This document shows positions 1 to 7,522 of a stretch of DNA of 56,950 bases, one piece after another. The stretch covers positions 1-56,950 of the forward strand of contig JAUWHO010000005.1 of NCBI GenBank assembly GCA_030605835.1, read 5' to 3'. Origin of the DNA: Candidatus Zixiibacteriota bacterium (GTDB lineage Bacteria > Zixibacteria > MSB-5A5 > DG-27). Position 1 is the stretch's first letter, and the number at the start of each line of letters is the position of its first letter. The notes beneath the pieces are model-generated. The model did not search any database. It worked only from the letters and a program-made list of their open reading frames with translations, and had not been told where the DNA came from. The translations under genes and the position numbers were made by a program.

Positions 1-146
1 ATTTTGGCAAAACCCAGGTCATCCGAAACCTCGACGTCGGTCACGGTGACGAAGCCGAGGTGAGGATCTTTGAAATTCCTCTGAAGGATGTCGGAGAGTT
101 CTCTTTTCATTTGGTCTCCGACCCGATCGGATCTTTTGAAGCTCAT
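1..146 (-). CDS. rbfA: Ribosome-binding factor A (N-terminal part, runs off the left edge)
   Basis: This is the first 48 codons of RbfA, which binds the 30S subunit and helps mature the 5' end of 16S rRNA. Translation of the reverse strand begins [20 protein letters not shown] and continues to a [15 protein letters not shown] stretch. That matches the RbfA pattern of an R-V-x-x-x-I/M-x-x-E-L-S start followed by [15 protein letters not shown]. The KH-like domain and the C-terminus lie outside the window. It is the last visible gene of the rimP-nusA-infB-DUF503-rbfA cluster, 32 bases after the DUF503 gene, which is its usual neighbour. The identification is firm; only completeness is unknown. 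Confidence 0.9.
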   Translation of the reverse strand, partial: MSFKRSDRVGDQMKRELSDILQRNFKDPHLGFVTVTDVEVSDDLGFAK

Positions 147-178
147 TGCCACGTCTGCATGCAAAGGGACCGCACCTG

Positions 179-460
179 TTAGAAAAACTCCATGGTAATG
201 TCTATAACTTCGGTGGCGTCTTCACGCTCTACGTTGTCAGCGATCCGGGACAGGACCCCGTTCGCATATCTCTGATCCTTGCTTACCACCGCCACGCCCA
301 GGGTGGCTCTCTGCCAGAGATCACCGTTGTCGACCTCCGAGATGGAGACGTTGAAGCGGCTGTGGGTGCGGTCTTTTATCCTCTTTAAGATTTGCCTTTT
401 GGATTTCAAGGAGCCGCTCTCCGGGAAATACAGCTCCAGTTTCAAGACGCCAATAACCAT
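179..460 (-). CDS. DUF503 (YlxP-like) small protein
   Basis: A 93-residue protein of the DUF503/YlxP family, a small ferredoxin-like fold protein of unclear biochemical role that is normally encoded between infB and rbfA. The N-terminal [19 protein letters not shown], the following K-S-K-R-Q segment and the later F-N-V-S-I-S-E-V-D and R-A-T-L-G-V-A-V-V patterns are the family hallmarks. It starts 8 bases after infB ends, so it is almost certainly co-transcribed and perhaps translationally coupled. Length is normal for the family. A role in ribosome assembly is suggested only by its constant neighbours, not by any catalytic residue. Confidence 0.9.
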   Translation of the reverse strand: MVIGVLKLELYFPESGSLKSKRQILKRIKDRTHSRFNVSISEVDNGDLWQRATLGVAVVSKDQRYANGVLSRIADNVEREDATEVIDITMEFF

Positions 461-468
461 AGAAGCCC

Positions 469-2712
469 TTAAGTTTTGATCGACATTCCAGAATCGATGG
501 TGCGAGCGATCTCTTCCAACTGATAGGCTTCGATTTCGTCGTCGACTTTCAAATCCTGGAAGTTATCCAGCCCAATCCCGCACTCGAATCCGGCGCTCAC
601 CTCCTTGGCATCGTCCTTGAAGCGTTTCAAAGAGCCGATCACCCCCTCATAGATCACTTCCCCATTCCTTATGACCCTGGCCTTAGAACCTCTTCTTATC
701 ACCCCGGCACGAACATAGCTACCGGCCACCAATCCCAGCTTGGAGATTTTGAAGATATTTCTGACTTCGGCACTGCCGGTGGAGATCTCCTTGATTTCCG
801 GTTCGAGCATACCCTCAAGAGCCTTTCTTATGTCAGCTTCAGCTTCATAGATGACGTTGTAGAGACGGATATCGACCTCTTCCTGCTCCGCAAGTTGCCG
901 GGCGCGAAAATCAGGGCGAACGTGAAAGCCTATTATGACGGCCTGAGAGGCGGTGGCCAACAGAACGTCGCTTTCGTTTATGGAGCCGACCCCACGATGG
1001 ATTATGTTCAACCGCACCTCCTGGGAGGGGATTTTCTGCAGGGTGTCGGAGAGGGCCTCGGTGGAGCCGTCTACATCGCCCTTGATGATCAACCTGAGTT
1101 CTTTCATCTGACCCTCCTTGATTTGCTCGTAAACTTGAGAGAGGGTCAGTCCCTCGGGGGCGCGATACTCCTTTTCCCGACGCAACCTCTGGCGCTTCAG
1201 ACTTATCTCGCGAGCCTCGCTCTCACCGCCAACCACTCTGAAGCTGTCCCCCGCGGTGGGCAGCCCGGAGAAACCGAGCACCAATGTGGGGGTGGAGGGA
1301 CCGGCGCGAGAGGCGATTCGATTTCTCTCGTCGAACATCGCCCGCACCCGTCCGTGAAAATCCCCGCTGACGAATGGGTCTCCCACCCGCAAAGCTCCCT
1401 TCTGCACCAGAACCGTGGCCACCCGGCCTCGCCCTCGGTCCATCCTGGACTCAATGACTACGCCGGAGGCTGGAGCCTGAGAATCGGCCTTAAGCTCTAA
1501 CACCTCCGCCTGGAGAAGAATCATCTCCAGGAGGTGCTTGACCCCGGCACCGGTTTTAGCGGACATCTCAATAGTGATGGTCTTACCCCCCCACTCCTCC
1601 GGGGCTAAATTGTGTTTGGCCAACTGGGTCTTCACCGCCTCGCTGTCGGTATTGGGCAGGTCCATTTTGTTGATGGCAACAATTATGGGAACACCGGCGG
1701 CTCTGGCGTGGTCGATGGCCTCTATCGTCTGAGGCATAACCCCGTCGTCGGCGGCGACGATCAAGACCACAATGTCAGTCACCTGTACCCCGCGGGATCT
1801 CATGGCGGTGAAGGCCTCGTGTCCCGGGGTGTCTATGAACGTGATTTTTCCACCTTCTTCGGTTTCAACCTCGTATGCACCGAGATGTTGAGTAATGCCA
1901 CCATGCTCTCCGGCGATGATGGTGGAGTTTCGAATAAAGTCCAAAAGAGAGGTCTTGCCGTGGTCGACATGTCCCATGATGGTCACCACCGGAGGCCGAG
2001 GCTCCAACCTCTCCGGCTGCTCCGGGACCTCTTCTGCCAATCCAACTTCCTTCTCCTCTTCGATGTTGAAGCCGAACTCCAGCGCCACCGTGGAGATGGT
2101 GTCCAGATCCAATCTCTGGTTGACAGTCGCCATTACCCCCAGTTCCATGCATTTGGCGATGATCCGAGTGGGATTGAGCCCTATCGCCTGTGCGAGCTCC
2201 GCCACCGACATATATTCCGTCACCTTGAGGAGCTTTTCAGGTGCGACTGCCTCCGTCTCGACCGCCTCGCGAGTGCGATGTCTCCTAGGTCTCTTTACCC
2301 CCTCCATCCGGGAGATGGTCCTCTTGACGCTTTCCTTGACCTCCTTCTGGTATGAAAGCCTGTCGACTTCCCTCCTCGCCCCCCTTTTGATGCGTTTTTG
2401 AGGCTCTTCAGGCTTTCTTTTGGCCTCCAAAGCGACCGCTTTTTTTCCTGGTCGCTCCCTGACGGCTTCAGGTTTCCTTTTGAGGGCCGCGGTCGCCTTT
2501 CGCTCCTCCAGCCTCCTTTTCTTGATCTCTATTTCCTTTTTGACCTCAGCACGCTCTTTGGCGAATTTCTCTTCAACCGCGGTATGCATCTCCGGGGTGA
2601 TGGTGCTCATGTGGCTCTTCACCGGAAAACCGAGCTCCCGAAGGATATTTACCAGAGCCTCACTAGAGATCTTATGTTCCCTGGCGGCTTCGTATATTCT
2701 CTTTTTCGCCAA
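469..2712 (-). CDS. infB: Translation initiation factor IF-2
   Basis: The GTPase that brings initiator fMet-tRNA to the 30S subunit and promotes subunit joining. The 747 residues show an IF2_N helical domain at about 3-55, then a highly charged K/R/E linker (about 50-165), a second IF2_N-like motif (168-215), and the G domain. The G domain has G1 GHVDHGKT at 247-254, a DTPGH G3 motif and an NKMD G4 motif. EF-Tu-like beta-barrel domains and the C-terminal fMet-tRNA-binding domain follow. The start is a TTG at 2712, supported by an AGGAGG seven bases upstream; the next residues AKKRIYEAA are the classic IF-2 beginning. It lies 97 bases after nusA, with no ylxR or L7Ae-like gene between them, unlike many Firmicutes. 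Confidence 0.98.
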   Translation of the reverse strand: MAKKRIYEAAREHKISSEALVNILRELGFPVKSHMSTITPEMHTAVEEKFAKERAEVKKEIEIKKRRLEERKATAALKRKPEAVRERPGKKAVALEAKRKPEEPQKRIKRGARREVDRLSYQKEVKESVKRTISRMEGVKRPRRHRTREAVETEAVAPEKLLKVTEYMSVAELAQAIGLNPTRIIAKCMELGVMATVNQRLDLDTISTVALEFGFNIEEEKEVGLAEEVPEQPERLEPRPPVVTIMGHVDHGKTSLLDFIRNSTIIAGEHGGITQHLGAYEVETEEGGKITFIDTPGHEAFTAMRSRGVQVTDIVVLIVAADDGVMPQTIEAIDHARAAGVPIIVAINKMDLPNTDSEAVKTQLAKHNLAPEEWGGKTITIEMSAKTGAGVKHLLEMILLQAEVLELKADSQAPASGVVIESRMDRGRGRVATVLVQKGALRVGDPFVSGDFHGRVRAMFDERNRIASRAGPSTPTLVLGFSGLPTAGDSFRVVGGESEAREISLKRQRLRREKEYRAPEGLTLSQVYEQIKEGQMKELRLIIKGDVDGSTEALSDTLQKIPSQEVRLNIIHRGVGSINESDVLLATASQAVIIGFHVRPDFRARQLAEQEEVDIRLYNVIYEAEADIRKALEGMLEPEIKEISTGSAEVRNIFKISKLGLVAGSYVRAGVIRRGSKARVIRNGEVIYEGVIGSLKRFKDDAKEVSAGFECGIGLDNFQDLKVDDEIEAYQLEEIARTIDSGMSIKT

Positions 2713-2809
2713 TCTTTTTCCTCCTCACGACCGGAAATCAGAAGAGCTTGAAATCTCCGCCCCCAGCTTGTCAGTTGACTCCAACACAGTTTCCATCTGC
2801 AGAGAGGGA

Positions 2810-4126
2810 CTAAGCCTCCTGAGCTTGCTTTCCAGTCTCCGCAGGAGCTTTTCCTTGCTCCTCCTTCTCGTTCTCCGCCTGTCTTGTTTTCATAAGATTC
2901 TCTGCCCCTTTCAGCAGTTTATCGAGGGTTTTGGGGCCAATCCCCTCAATGGCCAGAAGTTCCTCCTTGGACTTCTGGAGCAATTCCTGCACCGTCTCAA
3001 TCCCCTCTTCGATGAGCTTGGACTTGATCTTTTTGCCCACCGTGGTCATCTCCTCGATGTCGATCTTTTCCTCCTCCTCTGCCTTCTTGATGGCTTTATA
3101 CTCGGTTTCGGAGAGGATGTTGATTTTCCAGGAGGTCAGTTTAGCAGCCAGGCGCGCGTTCTGCCCGGCTTTTCCTATGGCCAAGGAGAGCTTCTCGTCG
3201 TCCACCACCACCGTCATCCGATTCTCCTCCGGGAAAAGATCGATGTCGACTATCTTGGAAGGAGCCAAAGCCTTGGTAACGAAGATGGTGGGCTGGGGGC
3301 TCCATTGAACGATGTCGATACGTTCATTGGAGAGCTCTCTGACGATGTTCTGTACTCGCATCCCCTTCACTCCGACACAGGCTCCAACCGGGTCAACCCG
3401 GCTGTCCAGGGAGCTCACCGCTACCTTTGAACGCTCGCCGGGCTCCCTGGCCACGGCTTTGACCTCGATGATCTTCTCGGCTATCTCGGGCACCTCCAGT
3501 TCGAAGAGCTTCAACAAAAACTCCGGACTGGCTCTGGAGAGGGTGATCTGAGGACCTTTAGCGGTTCTCTGGGCGTCCGTGATTATCGCCCGGACACGTT
3601 CACCCTGACGATATTTCTCCCTTCGGATCTGCTCCTTCAAGGGTATTATTCCCTCACCTCGACCCAGATTCACGATGATGTTACCCTTATCGATCTGCTG
3701 GACAGTGCCGGTTACCAGTTCGCCGAGGCGGCCCTCATATTCCTCGTAGATCTTTTCTCTTTCGGCCTCTCGCACTTTCTGCGTCATCATCTGTTTGGCG
3801 GCAATTATGGCGTTGCGTCCGAAGTCCTCAAACGGGATGTCTATTTCCATCTCATCATCGGCCTCGGCCTTCTCGTCGTATTTTTTGGCCTCCTCCACGC
3901 TCACCTCCGTGGTCGGGTCTTCCACCTTCTCCACCACCTTCTTGATGGCGGTAACGGTTATCTCCCCGGTGCGCTGGTCGAGCTCAACCTGGAGGTTCTC
4001 GCCAGTTCCAAATTTCTTCCTGGCCGCCACCAGCAGGGCGGATTTTAAGGTCTCGATGACGTAATCCAACTCCAGGTTTTTCTCTCGGGCGATCTGATTT
4101 AAGGTTTCCAGTACTTCAAAACTCAT
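2810..4126 (-). CDS. nusA: Transcription termination/antitermination factor NusA
   Basis: NusA binds RNA polymerase and nascent RNA and modulates pausing, termination and antitermination. The 438 residues contain an N-terminal RNAP-binding domain that includes an acidic stretch with E-I-D-I-P-F-E-D-F-G-R. An S1 domain follows (about 133-200, GELVTGTVQQID then VNLGRGEGIIP), then KH domains with V-D-P-V-G-A-C-V-G and L-A-I-G-K-A-G-Q-N-A-R. A single helix-hairpin-helix-like motif (IEGIGPKTLDKLL) sits near residue 395, followed by a charged K/E/Q-rich tail. It lacks the two long acidic repeats of E. coli NusA, which is normal outside Proteobacteria. It sits 19 bases downstream of rimP, in the canonical order. 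Confidence 0.97.
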   Translation of the reverse strand: MSFEVLETLNQIAREKNLELDYVIETLKSALLVAARKKFGTGENLQVELDQRTGEITVTAIKKVVEKVEDPTTEVSVEEAKKYDEKAEADDEMEIDIPFEDFGRNAIIAAKQMMTQKVREAEREKIYEEYEGRLGELVTGTVQQIDKGNIIVNLGRGEGIIPLKEQIRREKYRQGERVRAIITDAQRTAKGPQITLSRASPEFLLKLFELEVPEIAEKIIEVKAVAREPGERSKVAVSSLDSRVDPVGACVGVKGMRVQNIVRELSNERIDIVQWSPQPTIFVTKALAPSKIVDIDLFPEENRMTVVVDDEKLSLAIGKAGQNARLAAKLTSWKINILSETEYKAIKKAEEEEKIDIEEMTTVGKKIKSKLIEEGIETVQELLQKSKEELLAIEGIGPKTLDKLLKGAENLMKTRQAENEKEEQGKAPAETGKQAQEA

Positions 4127-4145
4127 CAGGGATACCCTTTCCCGA

Positions 4146-4607
4146 CTAAGAGATTACTACCTTTGCCTTCTTAACAGCCGCAAGGGGAACGGTCTCGATT
4201 CCGGTCTCGGTTTCGATCAGGATCTGCTCTTCCTTACAATCTATGAGTTTTCCCTGGCTTTCGGTTTCCTCGCCGTCGGCCTTGAGGCAACGAACCCTTA
4301 TGATTTCTCCGATTCGTCGCCGGAAGTCCCTCGGTGTCACCAGAGGGCGGTTGAGTCCCGGCGAGGACACCTCCAGACTGTAACGATGCGGAATGAGGTC
4401 GGCATCGTCTAGAAGCGAAGAAAGCTGTCTGGAAACCGAGGCACACTCCTCTAACAGGATACCTCCCGGTCGATCCACGATGATTTTCACCACCGTTCTG
4501 GCCCCAAAACCGGTGACCTTCACGTCGACCAACTCGAAGCCGTCACCCTCCACCGCCGTGGAAGCCAAATCTCTAATTCTCTCTTCGGCGTCATCGCGCG
4601 TTTTCAC
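4146..4607 (-). CDS. rimP: Ribosome maturation factor RimP
   Basis: RimP is needed for 30S maturation. The family signature S-L-E-V-S-S-P-G-L-N-R-P-L sits in the middle of the protein, after an N-terminal alpha/beta domain containing V-V-K-I-I-V-D-R-P-G-G-I. The C-terminal SH3-like domain ends in V-P-L-A-A-V-K-K-A-K-V. The frame is open to a TTG at 4634, but a GGAGG at 4615-4619 lies seven bases before a GTG at 4607, so I chose the GTG; this gives about 153 residues, typical of the family. It is the first gene of the nusA operon and has its own upstream promoter. Confidence 0.93.
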   Translation of the reverse strand: MKTRDDAEERIRDLASTAVEGDGFELVDVKVTGFGARTVVKIIVDRPGGILLEECASVSRQLSSLLDDADLIPHRYSLEVSSPGLNRPLVTPRDFRRRIGEIIRVRCLKADGEETESQGKLIDCKEEQILIETETGIETVPLAAVKKAKVVIS

Positions 4608-4910
4608 GACGTAACCTCCAGACCACAAAATCAAACATTATAACAAAATTCCAACTCTTATGCAACCAAAATCTTTCCTCCCCACCCCTCCTCCCACTTC
4701 CCAACCATCCACAGCAGCAGCTCTCCAAGCGAAGAAACACTCCCTCACCTGCTCAACTGATTCACTTCTTTCCCTACCTCAATGTCGCCGCGCGATTGGA
4801 ATATGTACGAGAGATGATTCTGAACATCTCCTGGTGATTCTCCTGCTCTGCACCGGACGTTCGTGGAGCGGACCGCAAGTTGGACTTAGGACATCTCTCC
4901 GGGTCACTCC
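4608..4910. other. Intergenic region upstream of rimP
   Basis: About 300 bases without a convincing gene. The rimP promoter occupies the left end. The rest is pyrimidine-rich on the plus strand and has no conserved reading frame in any of the six frames. It may hold further decayed sequence of the dehydrogenase relic immediately to the right, but nothing in it could be aligned by eye. Confidence 0.5.
4637..4665 (-). promoter_or_regulatory. Sigma-A-type promoter of the rimP-nusA-infB operon
   Basis: Read on the minus strand there is a -35 box TTGCAT (4660-4665), a 17-base spacer and a perfect -10 box TATAAT (4637-4642). The predicted start of transcription is near 4630, leaving a short leader before the rimP ribosome-binding site. 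Confidence 0.75.
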
Positions 4911-5260
4911 TCACCACAGATGAACTCTCCTCTTCATCGCCGAAGTCTCTTCTTTGGCGACAAGATTCCTTTCAAGCTCCAGATCCTCGGGCGTGGCCTC
5001 GATTACTATACCAACCTCGGCGGCATGGTTCATGTCGATGGAGCCTCGCACCCGGGAGAGTATCGCTCTCTTTTCCGCCTCCGTCAGCCCCCACTTCTCG
5101 ATCTTTTTATCCATCTCTTCGGAGAGGATTCTCATAGCCTTCTCCACCAATTCATCGGTCCTATCGATAAGTATCACCTCCGTGCCGGTGGAGGCAACTA
5201 CCCAGGAGATCCCCTCCCCACGTTGCCGGCTCCGACCGTCACGATTTTCTTAAACACCAT
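4911..5260 (-). pseudogene. Frameshifted, truncated relic of a 3-hydroxyacyl-CoA dehydrogenase (N-terminal NAD domain)
   Basis: Read from an ATG at 5260, the minus strand encodes MVFKKIVTVGAGNVGRG, a Rossmann G-x-G-x-x-G start, then hits a TAG. A +1 change of frame near 5210-5218 restores I-S-W-V-V-A-S-T-G-T-E-V-I-L-I-D-R. This runs on for 88 codons through L-T-E-A-E-K-R-A-I-L-S-R-V and the V-I-E-A-T-P-E-D-L-E-L motif of 3-hydroxybutyryl/3-hydroxyacyl-CoA dehydrogenases. The family then expects a catalytic domain, but the frame drifts into an unrelated tail and stops at 4911. So there is one missing base and loss of roughly two thirds of the gene. A sequencing error could explain the frameshift but not the missing C-terminus. 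Confidence 0.75.
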
Positions 5261-5413
5261 ACATATCCCAAAATTGAAGTTCGATTATAACAAGAATTCT
5301 ACCTGATTGCAAATGATATTGGGTCTTCCGACGAAAACGAAAAGGGGTTGATTCTGGACAGGTTGGCTGGAGCAACCCGGCTATCGGTGCGGAGAAAAGA
5401 CCTCGGTAGTCTC

Positions 5414-5944
5414 TCAGAGCGGCTGGGCTTCTGGTCCGGAGGCCAGGCCGTCGAGCTGCCCCAGAAAGTCCTCCTTGGTGTTGACGTTGTCCGGGAAGGA
5501 GACAATCGTGAAAGAGACCTTCCAGTCTTCCTCCGAGGCAACATTCGAGAGCAGAAAATTCTGAATGTTTTCCTGAAGTCTGTTCGACAAAGCCTTGGCA
5601 CCGTTTCTGGGGGTCTCGACTAAAAGCAGGGCGATCCGGTTCTCGTCGAAGCCAGAAGCAACGTCGGTCTGTCGAATCGACCTCTTGATGACTCGCCGCA
5701 GACCCTCCAGCATCTCCTGTTGGTTGTGATAGTTGAGAATCTCGGCGGCTTCGCTAATCCTGCCACTGCTGGTCATGGTGATGGTGAGACAGGAGAGATA
5801 TTCGCAATATCTTTCGGCACGTGTCAACTCTTGTCTGGCCCTGAGACCGAAATGCTTGAAGGACCTGAAAAAATCATCCAGGTTATCCTCGGAGCAATAT
5901 CGCTCCGGGACTTCCCCGAAAGAGAGGTTTTCCCTTTCTTCCAT
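5414..5944 (-). CDS. Degenerate GGDEF-domain protein
   Basis: A 176-residue protein that follows the diguanylate-cyclase (GGDEF) fold pattern but has lost its active site. After a 40-residue leader there is an R-A-E-R-Y-C-E-Y-L-S-C-L-T-I-T-M strand, then V-I-K-R-S-I-R-Q-T-D-V-A-S-G-F-D-E-N-R-I-A-L-L-L. The sequence G-F-D-E-N stands where G-G-D-E-F would be, followed by a helix and S-F-T-I-V-S-F-P. It therefore should not make cyclic-di-GMP; binding a nucleotide or a partner is possible. The frame is open to a TTG at 5959, but a GGGAGA five bases before the ATG at 5944 favours that start. It is divergent in sequence but co-oriented with the two-component genes just upstream and may be part of that signalling unit. 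Confidence 0.6.
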   Translation of the reverse strand: MEERENLSFGEVPERYCSEDNLDDFFRSFKHFGLRARQELTRAERYCEYLSCLTITMTSSGRISEAAEILNYHNQQEMLEGLRRVIKRSIRQTDVASGFDENRIALLLVETPRNGAKALSNRLQENIQNFLLSNVASEEDWKVSFTIVSFPDNVNTKEDFLGQLDGLASGPEAQPL

Positions 5945-6133
5945 GTTGTCTCCCTTCAACCTCTGTTTTCCGTTTTATCATTTTCACTTCCTGATACTGT
6001 AACAACAGACACCCTCAGCTCAGTTCCTCGACCAAGAACAGCTTAAGGGTCCGGACCGAGAGAAAAGAAACAAATTTTTCCAAATCTATAACCAAGATCA
6101 TCTTCTGTCAACTTCTCTGCGCCTCTTTCCGAC

Positions 6134-7522
6134 CTAACTGACGATTCCGTAGTCCTTAATCTTGTATAGCAGGGAACGATAGCTTATCTCCAAAAGCTTC
6201 GCAGCCTTGCGGCGATTCCAGTTGGTTCGCCTCAGGGCCTCTGAGATGACTTTCTTTTCCTCCTGGGTCACCAGAGCGCTTATCCTCCTCTTCAGCGAAA
6301 GCTCCCCTTCTGCTCTCGAAGAGGGCGGCTCCGGCCCTCCGGAAGAGGTTTCCGTTGCGATCCTCTCGGAAAGCTCGAAAACCATGCTTTCGTCGTTTCT
6401 AACCACAATCTGCTTTATGAGGTTCTCCAGCTGTCTCACATTTCCGGGCCAGCTATACTCTTTCAAAGCTTTCAGGGCCTGAGGGGATAAGCCCAGGAAG
6501 TCCCGTTCATACAGGATGCGATATCTCTGGAGGAAATGGTCGACCAGAAGCGGAATGTCTTCGCTCTTCTCCCGAAGCGGCGGCAACTGTATGGTTATCT
6601 CGTTGAGGCGGTAAAAGAGGTCTTCACGGATGATCCCCTTTTGTAGAGCTTCCTCCACGTTCTTGTTGGTGGCACAGACAATCCGGACGTCCACCCTGAC
6701 GGTCTGTAACCCTCCCACTCTGATGAACTCGTTTTGCTCCAGAACCTGCAGAAGTTTGGACTGCAGTTCCAGAGGCATGTCCCCGATCTCGTCTAAGAAG
6801 ATCGTGCCGGTGGAGGCGACCTCGAACCTGCCCGGTTTGTTCTTCACCGCGCCGGTGAAAGCTCCCTTCTCGTAACCGAAAAGCTCCGCCTCCAACAACT
6901 CCCTGGGGATGGCGGCACAGTTGACCTTGGTGAAAGGTTTCTGAGCTCGACTGGAGAGAGCGTGAAGCATCCGGGCGACAATTTCCTTGCCGGTGCCGGA
7001 TTCCCCCAGGATGAGAACCGTCAGCTCACTGTCGGCGACCTGTTCGATGACGTTTTTGACCGCGAGCATCTGGGGACTATCTCCGATAAGGGTGTCATAA
7101 GCGGACTTAGCCTCGAGCTTCGATTTCAGCCTAGTAACTTCCTTTTTGAGGCGGTTTTTCTCCAGGGCGGTGCGGATATGGATTTCCACCTCCTCGATGT
7201 TGAAAGGCTTGTTGATGAACTCGGAGGCGCCGCGACGGATCGACTCCACAACATTTTGAGTGTCCCCGTGTCCGGAAAGCATGATGACATCGAGATTGCC
7301 ATCGATGGTCTTGACCTTATCCAGGACTTCCATTCCCGATAGACCCGGCATCTTGATATCCAGGAGCACCAGCTCCGGCTTTTCTTTGGTCACCATCTGA
7401 ATCCCTTCCACCCCGTTGCGGGCGGAAATGATCTGGTAGTTCTCTCCCAGACCCTCCGAGAGAATCCAGGGGACCTTGGGGTCGTCGTCTATAACCAGAA
7501 CTTTAACGCTCTCTTTTCTCAT
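6134..7522 (-). CDS. NtrC-family sigma54-dependent response regulator
   Basis: A 462-residue transcription activator. The receiver domain (about 6-118) has the phosphoacceptor D55 in LLDIKMPG. The AAA+ domain (about 143-375) carries Walker A GESGTGKE at 173-180, the sigma54-contacting loop GAFTGA at 220-225, Walker B GTIFLDEIG at 239-247 and the R-E-D-L-F-Y-R-L-N sensor motif. A Fis-type helix-turn-helix (N-R-R-K-A-A-K-L-L-E-I-S) closes the protein. Its ATG overlaps the stop of the upstream kinase by four bases, so the pair is translationally coupled and surely a cognate system. It implies that the genome encodes RpoN. The target genes are not evident; no -24/-12 promoter was recognised by eye in the window. 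Confidence 0.95.
   Translation of the reverse strand: MRKESVKVLVIDDDPKVPWILSEGLGENYQIISARNGVEGIQMVTKEKPELVLLDIKMPGLSGMEVLDKVKTIDGNLDVIMLSGHGDTQNVVESIRRGASEFINKPFNIEEVEIHIRTALEKNRLKKEVTRLKSKLEAKSAYDTLIGDSPQMLAVKNVIEQVADSELTVLILGESGTGKEIVARMLHALSSRAQKPFTKVNCAAIPRELLEAELFGYEKGAFTGAVKNKPGRFEVASTGTIFLDEIGDMPLELQSKLLQVLEQNEFIRVGGLQTVRVDVRIVCATNKNVEEALQKGIIREDLFYRLNEITIQLPPLREKSEDIPLLVDHFLQRYRILYERDFLGLSPQALKALKEYSWPGNVRQLENLIKQIVVRNDESMVFELSERIATETSSGGPEPPSSRAEGELSLKRRISALVTQEEKKVISEALRRTNWNRRKAAKLLEISYRSLLYKIKDYGIVS

Noticed and set aside
2420-3430. 336-codon plus-strand open frame
   Set aside because: It runs antisense across infB and nusA, has no recognisable domain and an unnatural Ser/Leu-rich composition. 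It is a shadow of two certain genes.
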